Of a stretch of DNA of 7,833 bases, positions 1 through 5,133 are shown in pieces. The notes under the pieces are model-generated. The model was not told the origin of the DNA, did not search any database, and saw nothing but the letters and a program-made list of their open reading frames with translations. Position 1 is the first letter of the stretch; each line of letters opens with the position of its first letter. A program made the translations under genes and the position numbers. The stretch is from Myxococcales bacterium (GTDB taxonomy: Bacteria; Myxococcota_A; Polyangia; Nannocystales; Nannocystaceae), in assembly GCA_020431135.1 (NCBI GenBank), contig JAGQIT010000542.1:1-7833 (forward strand), read 5' to 3'.

Positions 1-1
1 C

Positions 2-574
2 GGCGCGACGACCCTCCGCTGGCCGCCCGGCTGCGCGCGCTGCGGGGCCCCGGCGACCCGCAGCGTCCGCGTCCAGGGGCAGAGCGTCAGCCCCCTCGCC
101 GCGCTCATCCCCGGGATCACCGTCATCGGCGAGACCTTCGCCGTCGACGTCCCGGCCTGCGACGATCACAAGCGGCCCGTCGAGCTGATCGACGACGTCG
201 ACGACGGGCCGAGCGTTCTCTTCGCCTCCTTCCCGATCTACGCGCGATTCAAGGCGATGAACGACGCCACCTCCACCTCCGCCCCCGCGGCGCCGCCGAC
301 CGACGAAGCGCTCGCCCGCCTCCCCCGGATCCGCCGCGCGCGCGCCGAGCACTTCGGCGGGCGCTGCCCGGTCCACGACCAGCCGCTCCGCGTCGGCCCG
401 GGGTACGAGTCGACCCTCGAGCTCTTCCCGAGCCACGAAGCCGAGGCCATGGAGATGGCCCTCCCCTTCTGCCTCCACCTCGGCGAGTCGTTCTCCCAAA
501 CCCAGCGCTCGGCGGCGACCACCCTCGTGTGGTGCGACGCCTGCGTCGCTGCGGCCCGCGACTTCGACGGCTGA
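2..574 (+). CDS. Hypothetical protein with paired Cys motifs (5' truncated)
   Basis: The frame is open from the left edge to the TGA at 572-574 (190 visible sense codons), so this is the C-terminal part of a longer gene. The ATG at 257 is probably internal, because the sequence before it is equally protein-like. I do not recognise the family. Visible residues include CARC near the start (DNA 32-43), then PACDDHK (around 152-172), then a segment ending in IYARFKAMN. After a Pro/Ala-rich linker come CPVHDQP (around 365-385) and WCDAC (532-546). Pairs of CxxC and C-x-x-H spaced this way suggest a structural zinc site, possibly two. There is no membrane segment in the visible part. Codon third positions are almost all G/C, like the host genes further right. 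Coding status is fairly sure; function is unknown. Confidence 0.7.
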   Translation, partial: GATTLRWPPGCARCGAPATRSVRVQGQSVSPLAALIPGITVIGETFAVDVPACDDHKRPVELIDDVDDGPSVLFASFPIYARFKAMNDATSTSAPAAPPTDEALARLPRIRRARAEHFGGRCPVHDQPLRVGPGYESTLELFPSHEAEAMEMALPFCLHLGESFSQTQRSAATTLVWCDACVAAARDFDG

Positions 575-593
575 GCGCCGCAGTCGAGCGAAT

Positions 594-635
594 CGTCGAA
601 CCGCCGGACCGCCGGACCTGCCACCCGGTTCGGCG
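594..635 (+). terminator. Possible hairpin after the first gene
   Basis: CGAACCG at 597-603 pairs with CGGTTCG at 626-632. The pairing extends outward to 594/635 with one G-U pair. The loop carries two copies of CCGCCGGA (601-608, 609-616). It lies 20 nt after the stop at 574. No T-run follows, so it is not a classical intrinsic terminator; it may only shape the 3' end. Confidence 0.25.
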
Positions 636-695
636 CCGACGCGCCCGTCACGCGCGCCTCCGCGGCGCCAGGACGCCGGACCAAACTATATACAT

Positions 696-719
696 TAAAA
701 AACCGCGGCGATTCCACGG
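696..719 (-). terminator. Intrinsic-terminator-like hairpin, minus strand
   Basis: Read on the minus strand, CCGTGG (719-714), a 5-nt loop, and CCGCGG (708-703) form a 6-bp stem with one G-U pair, directly followed by six T (702-697). This is the shape of a rho-independent terminator. No convincing minus-strand gene lies to its right before 3793, so it is either an orphan, protection against antisense transcription, or chance. On the plus strand the same A/T tract could act as an upstream promoter element instead. Confidence 0.35.
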
Positions 720-735
720 AGCCGGCGCCCTCGCT

Positions 736-744
736 TGCTAGGGT
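736..744 (+). promoter_or_regulatory. Extended -10 promoter before the small ORF
   Basis: TGCTAGGGT fits the extended -10 pattern TG-n-TAnnnT. It would start transcription near 750, about 13 nt before the ATG at 764, leaving room for the GAGAG at 752-756. An AT-rich tract (683-702) in otherwise very GC-rich DNA sits about 50-70 nt upstream of the start site, where an UP element could act. No -35 box is clear. The same TGnTA element precedes three other genes in this window. Confidence 0.45.
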
Positions 745-763
745 CCTCCGCGAGAGCACGCCC

Positions 764-883
764 ATGAAGCTCTTCGCCAATATCGCCGCGCTCATCGAGG
801 ATCCGCACCTCGCCCGCCTCGGCGCCGACGCCCGCATGCGCTACTCGACAACCTCGACGGATCGCGCCCCTAGGACCGAGTAA
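764..883 (+). pseudogene. 39-aa ORF, likely 5' remnant of a broken gene
   Basis: ATG at 764 and TAA at 881-883 enclose 39 codons. The first 27 residues look like a real N-terminus: it begins MKLFANIAALIEDPH, with GC-rich third positions and an Ala/Leu amphipathic stretch. The last 12 residues are Ser/Thr/Arg-rich and unlike a folded end. A promoter-like element (736-744) and a weak GAGAG ribosome site precede it. The simplest reading is a gene that kept its promoter and start but lost the rest, perhaps when the DNA to the right arrived. The alternative is a genuine small protein. No family is recognised. Confidence 0.35.
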
Positions 884-949
884 TCTCTTCCGGTCGACGG
901 TTCATCCACGGTCCGCGCTCCGTATCCGAGCGGGCGGCGGCGCGCGTTC

Positions 950-970
950 AGGGGACACGGAGCTCAGGCC
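950..970 (+). repeat. Direct repeat, left copy
   Basis: This copy shares 17 of 21 positions with 3763-3783. The core ACACGGAGCTC (955-965 and 3768-3778) is identical, flanked by AGG on the left and GCC on the right, each separated from the core by two mismatched bases. The two copies bracket the lower-GC protease unit. This could be an attachment-like or duplicated target sequence, or coincidence. Confidence 0.35.
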
Positions 971-985
971 CGTCCGGCCGAGGCC

Positions 986-1013
986 TCCTGCGTCCACAAT
1001 CCTGGACGCAGGA
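986..1013. repeat. Perfect 11-bp inverted repeat with 6-nt loop
   Basis: TCCTGCGTCCA (986-996) and TGGACGCAGGA (1003-1013) are exact reverse complements around the loop CAATCC. As RNA this is a strong hairpin. The nearest T-run (eight T, 1030-1037) begins 16 nt after the stem, too far for a standard intrinsic terminator. As DNA it could be an operator or an element end. It sits about 170 bp before the protease start and upstream of the ECF-like promoter candidate. Confidence 0.6.
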
Positions 1014-1057
1014 CTCCATCGCGCTGAGATTTTTTTTCGCCCCGCTGCCTTTTTCCG

Positions 1058-1081
1058 GGAACGGATCCGCCGGGCGGTGTC
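1058..1081 (+). promoter_or_regulatory. ECF sigma-factor-like promoter candidate
   Basis: GGAAC at 1058-1062 is followed after exactly 16 nt by GTC at 1079-1081. This is the spacing and wording known for many extracytoplasmic-function sigma factor promoters (GGAAC, about 16-17 nt, GTC). Transcription would start near 1088-1092, giving a leader of roughly 95 nt before the protease start. Such a control would suit an envelope-stress unit with a secreted product. The motif is short, so a chance match is possible. Confidence 0.35.
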
Positions 1082-1183
1082 ACCTAATTGTCAGACGCGA
1101 GCAACCTCCATGTACGCACCTCTGCAGGCGGCCGAGTGCGCCTCGGAACTCAGGTGCCCGCGTCAGACATGGGAGTGAGGAAC

Positions 1184-2098
1184 ATGCCCCCAAGACGAAA
1201 CCACCGCAATGGACCGAGAAGCGCCGCAGCCGCGCTCATCGCCGTCGATGCTCGCGACGCGGCGATCCCCCCAGAGGCACTCGCGGCGGCGCATGAGCGC
1301 GCAAGAAGACAGTGGAAGCGCCGCCGCGGCGTCGTCGAGATCCACTGGGGACTCAAGCGCGTCGGCGGGCGAACGACGCCGCGGCGCGCGTTGGTCGTGA
1401 CCGTCGAGCAGAAGCTCCCGCGGGAGCAACTCGGCCTGCGACGGCCCTTTCCGCATGAGCTCGCGGTGCCCTGGGGCGGCAGAACCTATTATGTGCCGGT
1501 CGACGTCGACGAGCTCGATCAGGCCGAGAAGCACGCCGACGTCCGCCCCGGCAAGGGGAGTCGGGTCAGGGCGCACCTCCGGGGGACCCTCAGCGCCGTG
1601 ATCGTCCGTGGCAACACGGCCGACGTGTATCTCTCAGGGCATGTCGCAGGGAGTGCCGGTGCAAAGGTGTGGGCTTCGTCGCAGAACAACCCAGAGTGCT
1701 TCCTCGGGCGGGTAGCGGCGAATCGCTTTCGCAACAACGAAGAAGTCGACTGCGCTGTCGTCGAGGGGGTCGCACTGGCGGTCGCCAAGAGGCTGAGCAA
1801 GCAGCCGACGGCGGTGCGCCCCCTCACCATGGATGACATCGGCATCCCTATCAGGGTCGGTGCGACGAGCTCGCATTGGAGCGCAGTCCACGACATCAAC
1901 GCCCCAGCGCAATTCGGCGCCGGCGGGCTCATGATCGGGCTGATTCGACTCGAGCACAGGGTCAGCGAGCGCGGCGACAGCGGTGCCCCTGCGTTTGACG
2001 CCGGAGGGCAGCTCGTCGGCTTCGTCGTCGGGGCATCCACGCACAATCGTCGTTCACACACCTATCTGCTCACAGCAACGCGAGGTCTCAATGTTTAG
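1184..2098 (+). CDS. Chymotrypsin-fold serine protease, NAL1-like
   Basis: A 304-aa predicted endopeptidase of the PA clan. Triad candidates are H153 in SGHVAG, D189 in VDCAVV and S266 in GDSGAP, in the expected order and spacing, with the usual C-terminal strands after the serine (LVGFVVGAS). Residues 50-110 (HWGLK.VGG, VVTVEQKLP, a Pro-His segment, then VPVDVDEL) match the N-terminal lead-in I associate with bacterial NAL1-like proteases. No signal peptide or membrane segment is present: the N-terminus is Arg/Ala-rich, so the protein is probably cytoplasmic. The residue six before the serine is Val260, not Asp, so cleavage after Arg/Lys is not indicated. I chose the ATG at 1184 because GGAG (1172-1175) and GAGG (1177-1180) precede it; the TTG at 1088, ATG at 1169 and GTG at 1175 lack this. 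The stop overlaps the next gene by 8 nt. GC content is lower than in neighbouring genes (36 of 60 at 1681-1740). The fold call is good; the substrate is unknown. Confidence 0.8.
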   Translation: MPPRRNHRNGPRSAAAALIAVDARDAAIPPEALAAAHERARRQWKRRRGVVEIHWGLKRVGGRTTPRRALVVTVEQKLPREQLGLRRPFPHELAVPWGGRTYYVPVDVDELDQAEKHADVRPGKGSRVRAHLRGTLSAVIVRGNTADVYLSGHVAGSAGAKVWASSQNNPECFLGRVAANRFRNNEEVDCAVVEGVALAVAKRLSKQPTAVRPLTMDDIGIPIRVGATSSHWSAVHDINAPAQFGAGGLMIGLIRLEHRVSERGDSGAPAFDAGGQLVGFVVGASTHNRRSHTYLLTATRGLNV

Positions 2099-3620
2099 CA
2101 CACTCCTCCTTATTCAAGCGCTCACCGTTGCGCAGGCCGAACACTCGGACAACAGCGCCTCCCTGGAGGTGACGATCACCGACGACGGCAACACCGCCAA
2201 TTGCGCGCTCAAAGAATCAGGCGAGCCGTCGGCAGCGGAGACGCGGCCCGTCACGATCAAGTCGCCAGAGTCGCTCCAGGCGACCAAGGTGAGGGTCGCA
2301 GGCGGCGAAGGTCGACGGGTCGACAAGGGAACTGCGGTCCTTGTCCGCACCGCAGCAGGCACGCAGAAGGCCGAGCTGGAGGTGTACGTCCTCACCGGCG
2401 GCGCAACAGGTTCGTGGATCCGCTGCGGCGAGGTCCAGCCCTTCACCGCAAACGGCGATCCGGGGCAGACCCCAGCCGACGACGCCTTCGACGGGAGCGC
2501 AGCCGATTGGTGGATCCTCAACGGCCAGGACGAGACGGACACAATGAACGATCGGATCGCCGAGGCCCACTGGCGAGGTGATAGCAGCAAGCACAAACGG
2601 CTCCACAAGTGGCGAAAACGACGGATTCACGTGCTCGCGCATCTCCCATCGGGCAGCCCCGCGAGCCCGTTTCCGATGTCCGTCAGCGAAGGAGAGCTCG
2701 TGCAGATCGCCATTATCCAGCCGAAGGGCGGAGCACAGGCCGCGATACCGAGGGTCAACGTCAACAACTGCAAGGAGGTGCTCACCTTTCGCCACCGACT
2801 CGTCGACGATGACGCGGACAGGGAGAAACAGGGAGAGCGCGGCGATAGAGGCGACGATGGATTCACCCTTCGCCCCATCGGACCGATCATGCGCTGCGGC
2901 GCGGGCACCATCGAGTACGAGCTCATCCGCGACGCTAGCCCAGGGACCAAGACGGAGCAGAGCGCGACCCAGCCCCCCGGACGCAAGGCCGCGGCCCCCG
3001 TGGGCGCAGGTGCAGGTGAAAGCGCCGTTGGTGGAGGCGAAGCCGCTGTGAAGCCCGCCAGCGACGGGGAGACCGCGGGGGCAGCCAAGCCGACGACCGC
3101 GCCGACCGAGGGGGCGCTGTTCTCAAACCGCCTTCGAGTGCGTCCGGTCTACCATCTCGCCGCCGTCGCGATCGTCGGCTTTGACGCCGCTAGGCTACCC
3201 CGCTATTCGCTCAGCGCCAGCGACGGCGACATGCGGACGATCCTCGGGAGTCAGGAGTACGGCGGCCTCAGCGTGACGCTCGGCGGGTTGTGGTCGATCG
3301 GCGGCGTCGACTACGAGAAGATGCGCTGGTATAATTACTTCGCCAACCTCTTCGTCGGCGTCGATGTGAAAGCGCCGCTCGATGGGGTCAAGACCGGCCT
3401 CGCGCTCACACCGACCGGGGGTGTCTCGCTCGCGCTCGGCCTGAGCCTGCAGAAGACCGCCCAGCTGCAGAGCGGCTATGCTGTCGGCGACACTTTCTCT
3501 GGTGACGGCGCTCTCCCGATCGCCAATGACTGGGACAAACCAGGCGTCGGTTTCTTCGTTGGCCTAGCGATCGACCATCACATCTACAAGGCGCTGCTCG
3601 CCAGGTTCGCCTCGAAGTGA
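2091..3620 (+). CDS. Secreted two-domain protein of unknown function, coupled to the protease
   Basis: 509 aa, family not recognised. The start at ATG 2091 is supported by GAGG (2082-2085) five nt upstream, inside the protease gene; the two frames overlap by 8 nt, so translation is probably coupled. Residues 1-16 look like a short signal peptide (hydrophobic STLLLIQALTVA, AQA before the likely cut), although no basic residue precedes the core. Residues 20-285 form a polar domain with four cysteines (38, 112, 227, 269), enough for two disulfides, and a very basic patch KHKRLHKWRKRR (167-178). Residues 286-345 are a Pro/Ala/Gly-rich linker. Residues 346-509 contain several alternating-hydrophobic, Gly-rich stretches suggesting beta strands, possibly a small barrel or an envelope-facing domain; the end (ARFASK) is not the typical outer-membrane terminal aromatic. 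Base composition is low for the window (34 of 60 GC at 3301-3360). It may be the partner, substrate or inhibitor of the upstream protease, but compartments appear to differ. Confidence 0.75.
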   Translation: MFSTLLLIQALTVAQAEHSDNSASLEVTITDDGNTANCALKESGEPSAAETRPVTIKSPESLQATKVRVAGGEGRRVDKGTAVLVRTAAGTQKAELEVYVLTGGATGSWIRCGEVQPFTANGDPGQTPADDAFDGSAADWWILNGQDETDTMNDRIAEAHWRGDSSKHKRLHKWRKRRIHVLAHLPSGSPASPFPMSVSEGELVQIAIIQPKGGAQAAIPRVNVNNCKEVLTFRHRLVDDDADREKQGERGDRGDDGFTLRPIGPIMRCGAGTIEYELIRDASPGTKTEQSATQPPGRKAAAPVGAGAGESAVGGGEAAVKPASDGETAGAAKPTTAPTEGALFSNRLRVRPVYHLAAVAIVGFDAARLPRYSLSASDGDMRTILGSQEYGGLSVTLGGLWSIGGVDYEKMRWYNYFANLFVGVDVKAPLDGVKTGLALTPTGGVSLALGLSLQKTAQLQSGYAVGDTFSGDGALPIANDWDKPGVGFFVGLAIDHHIYKALLARFASK

Positions 3621-3792
3621 GCCACGCGACCCGCAGTTCAGGTGATTCGAGACCAGCGAAGCCGCCGACCCCTTGTCGATTCTGATTGCCGCGCCGAAGC
3701 TTGTGGTACGGCCCAGTGCCGCGGCGTTTCGTCGCTAGATCTGGACCGCCGACTGCTGCGCGAGGCCACACGGAGCTCCTGCCACAGGCGGC
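3621..3792. other. Convergent intergenic gap without a clear terminator
   Basis: 172 bp between the secreted-protein gene and the end of the lipoprotein gene on the other strand. Its one notable element is the right copy of the direct repeat (3763-3783). I see no T-run with a hairpin on either strand. Plus-strand reading frames through it have no ribosome site and look random. Confidence 0.4.
3763..3783 (+). repeat. Direct repeat, right copy
   Basis: It matches 950-970 at 17 of 21 positions with an 11-bp identical core (3768-3778). It lies 2813 bp from the left copy, just before the lipoprotein stop codon (3793) and just outside the lower-GC segment. No integrase or transposase lies between the two copies, so any mobility would need functions supplied elsewhere. 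Confidence 0.35.
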
Positions 3793-4140
3793 CTAGCGGC
3801 AGACGAACGCCTCTTGCCCGGCGTCGCCGCCCTGAAAGCGCTCGATCCGCGTGCAGGTGCCGGCGTCGTCGGGGCACGCTTGGCCCTCGTCGGCGGCGTC
3901 GCAGCGCAGGTGGCAGAGTCGGTCGCCGCTCGGCTCGGAGCAGCTCACGCCGTCCGGACCGGGCGAGCAGATGTAGTCGAAGTCGCAGAGCGACCCGCCC
4001 GCGCACTCGCTGTCGTCGCAGCACTCGCCGATCCCCTCGTCCGCGCAGCGCTCGCGCGGCGACGGCTCGTCGTCGGCGCAGGCGAAGCCGAGGACAGCGG
4101 CGAGGAGCGACGCGAGGAGGGCGACGGAGCGGCGGGGCAA
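3793..4140 (-). CDS. Small Cys-rich secreted protein, probable lipoprotein
   Basis: 115 aa, starting at TTG (4140-4138) with a good GGAGG (4150-4146) five nt upstream; no in-frame ATG gives the signal sequence, so the TTG start is needed. Residues 1-20 are a signal peptide (MPRRSVALLASLLAAVLGFA) ending at C21. The site GFAC is an imperfect lipobox, since -3 is Gly rather than Ala/Leu/Val, so lipidation is likely but not certain. The mature part has twelve further cysteines in patterns such as GECC, SEC, SLC and YIC, an even number that suits six disulfides, plus many Asp/Glu. Compact acidic Cys-rich lipoproteins of this style are common in myxobacteria and mostly uncharacterised. It is transcribed divergently from the phytochelatin-synthase-like gene, with 83 bp between starts; both products may meet in the envelope. 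A metal- or thiol-related role is only a guess from the cysteines and the neighbour. Confidence 0.75.
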   Translation of the reverse strand: MPRRSVALLASLLAAVLGFACADDEPSPRERCADEGIGECCDDSECAGGSLCDFDYICSPGPDGVSCSEPSGDRLCHLRCDAADEGQACPDDAGTCTRIERFQGGDAGQEAFVCR

Positions 4141-4149
4141 AGCGCCCTC

Positions 4150-4158
4150 CGAATACCA
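4150..4158 (-). promoter_or_regulatory. Extended -10 promoter for the Cys-rich lipoprotein
   Basis: On the minus strand TGGTATTCG lies just upstream of the GGAGG and TTG start. Transcription would begin close to 4143, so the leader would be very short and might exclude part of the ribosome site. The same TGGTA wording occurs before the divergent gene and before the dehydrogenase. No -35 element is obvious. Confidence 0.35.
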
Positions 4159-4206
4159 CAGTTCATGCCGGACTTCGTCGGCCCCGCGCGCGGCGCCCGT
4201 CGACGC

Positions 4207-4215
4207 TGGTAAGCT
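4207..4215 (+). promoter_or_regulatory. Extended -10 promoter for the phytochelatin-synthase-like gene
   Basis: TGGTAAGCT ends 8 nt before the ATG at 4224. With the usual 6-7 nt from the -10 box to the start site, the mRNA would begin at or within two nt of the ATG, so it is probably leaderless. In agreement, no Shine-Dalgarno sequence is present. The choice of ATG 4224 over the long upstream open frame (from 3642) rests on this element and on the loss of protein-like sequence before it. Confidence 0.45.
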
Positions 4216-4223
4216 CGGCCGCG

Positions 4224-4967
4224 ATGGGGATCTCCGGGGCTGACACAGACGCAGGAGCGCCGCGCCCTCGCAGCCGTCGCCTGCGGATCGCGCTCCGCGT
4301 CGTCGCGCTCCTCGTCGTCGTCCTCGTCGGCCTCGCGCTCTGGGCCAAGCTCGCCCTCAGCCCGCAGGTCTACGACGTCGCGTCGATCCGCGAGGCGCCG
4401 GCCTACCAAGACGCGGCGCTCCTCGACCGCGCCTGGGCGCTGCCGGTCGCCGCCGCCTACGGCCGCGACCGCCTCGTCTTCCAGCCGCGCTCGTCGTACT
4501 GCGGGCCGACGAGCGTCGCCAACGTGCTGGTCTCGCAGGGCGACGCCGAGGCGACCCCCGCCGCCGTTCTCGACGGCACCGGCTACTGCTGGATCGGCCA
4601 GTGCATCCCCGGCCTCACCCTCGACGAGCTCGCCGAGATCGCCCGCGCGAAGGTCGACGGCGAGGTCGAGGTCCTCCGCGACCTCGGCCTCGAGGAGTTC
4701 CGCGAGCACATGCGCCGGAGCAACGACCCCGACCGCCGCTACGTGATCAACTTCCTGCGCGGGCCGCTCTTCCGCGAGGGCGGCGGCCACCACTCGCCGA
4801 TCGGCGGCTACCTCGAGGCGGAGGACCTGGTCTTCGTCCTCGACGTCAACGCCGACTTCCAGCCGTGGCTCGTCGACACCGAGCGCCTCTTCCGGGCGAT
4901 GGACACGATCGACGGGGCGACCGAGGCGACGCGCGGGCTGCTGCTGATCCGCGAGGCGAACCGCTGA
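4224..4967 (+). CDS. Membrane-anchored phytochelatin synthase family protein
   Basis: 247 aa, papain-like fold of the phytochelatin synthase family (clan CA). Family members cleave the Gly from glutathione; the plant enzymes then join gamma-Glu-Cys units into phytochelatins, while prokaryotic short forms mostly stop at hydrolysis. The triad is visible: C93 in SYCGPTSVANVL, H189 in GGGHHSPIGGY, D207 in VFVLDV. Other family hallmarks are GLTLDEL (130-136), VINFLRG (174-180), FRAMDTID (223-230) and RGLLLI (237-242). The N-terminus has a basic stretch (RPRSRRLR, 14-21) followed by one hydrophobic helix (about 22-45), predicting an inner-membrane anchor with the enzyme domain outside the cytoplasm. 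The second Cys-rich metal-binding domain of plant enzymes is absent. Two extra cysteines (122, 127) lie near the active site. It is divergent from the Cys-rich lipoprotein, and 166 bp separate it from the next gene, which has its own promoter. Confidence 0.9.
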   Translation: MGISGADTDAGAPRPRSRRLRIALRVVALLVVVLVGLALWAKLALSPQVYDVASIREAPAYQDAALLDRAWALPVAAAYGRDRLVFQPRSSYCGPTSVANVLVSQGDAEATPAAVLDGTGYCWIGQCIPGLTLDELAEIARAKVDGEVEVLRDLGLEEFREHMRRSNDPDRRYVINFLRGPLFREGGGHHSPIGGYLEAEDLVFVLDVNADFQPWLVDTERLFRAMDTIDGATEATRGLLLIREANR

Positions 4968-4976
4968 GCTCGCGCG

Positions 4977-4992
4977 GCCGCGCCGGCGCGGC
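4977..4992. terminator. GC-only palindrome after the phytochelatin-synthase-like gene
   Basis: GCCGCGCCGGCGCGGC is a perfect 16-bp palindrome starting 9 nt after the stop. It could fold as a 6-bp stem with a CCGG loop in the mRNA. No T-run follows. In DNA this rich in G and C such palindromes arise easily, so a 3'-end role is only possible. Confidence 0.25.
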
Positions 4993-5118
4993 GACAGCTC
5001 GACCGCGCGCGGAGCCGCGCCCGACGCAGCAGGTGGCCCTCAAACGCGAAGGCCAGGCGCATTGTCGACCGCGGGCCCTGTCCGCGCGAGGTCCGGGTAG
5101 AGGCCCGAGCGCGCGACC

Positions 5119-5127
5119 TGGTATCAG
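5119..5127 (+). promoter_or_regulatory. Extended -10 promoter for the dehydrogenase gene
   Basis: TGGTATCAG ends 6 nt before the ATG at 5134, so transcription would start at the ATG itself, which implies a leaderless mRNA. No ribosome site is seen before this ATG. It is the same TGGTA element as at 4207 and (minus strand) 4158. It indicates that the gene is transcribed separately from the upstream one. Confidence 0.45.
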
Positions 5128-5133
5128 TCCCGC

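Larger units (their letters stand above)
884..1183. other. Non-coding stretch upstream of the protease operon
   Basis: No convincing ORF is seen on either strand. It contains one copy of an imperfect direct repeat (950-970), an 11-bp inverted repeat (986-1013), an 8-T run (1030-1037), an ECF-like promoter candidate (1058-1081) and an untranslated leader. An in-frame TTG at 1088 opens the protease frame early, but the residues it would add (1088-1183) look random and have no ribosome site. Confidence 0.5.

Noticed and set aside
238..837. Minus-strand open frame opposite the first gene
   Set aside because: The protein is Arg/Ser/Ala-rich and lacks motifs; it is a by-product of GC-rich coding on the plus strand, and it would run through the minus-strand terminator-like hairpin.
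1088..1183. TTG at 1088 as start of the protease
   Set aside because: There is no ribosome site, the extra residues are not protein-like, and a good GGAG/GAGG precedes the ATG at 1184.
1983..2090. Upstream extension of the secreted-protein frame into the protease gene
   Set aside because: It would bury the signal peptide and overlap the conserved GDSGAP region in another frame; ATG 2091 has a well-placed GAGG.
2832..2861. Collagen-like Gly-X-Y triplets with an RGD in the secreted protein
   Set aside because: There are only three triplets, too few for a collagen helix; an RGD in a bacterial protein is commonly coincidental.
3329..3336. TATAAT-like sequence within the secreted-protein gene
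   Set aside because: It is inside coding sequence (Trp-Tyr-Asn-Tyr codons), has no -35 partner and no gene starts downstream.
3642..4223. Plus-strand open frame extending upstream of the phytochelatin-synthase-like gene
   Set aside because: It runs antisense to the well-supported lipoprotein gene, is dominated by Arg/Ser and has no ribosome site; the promoter element at 4207-4215 places the start at 4224.
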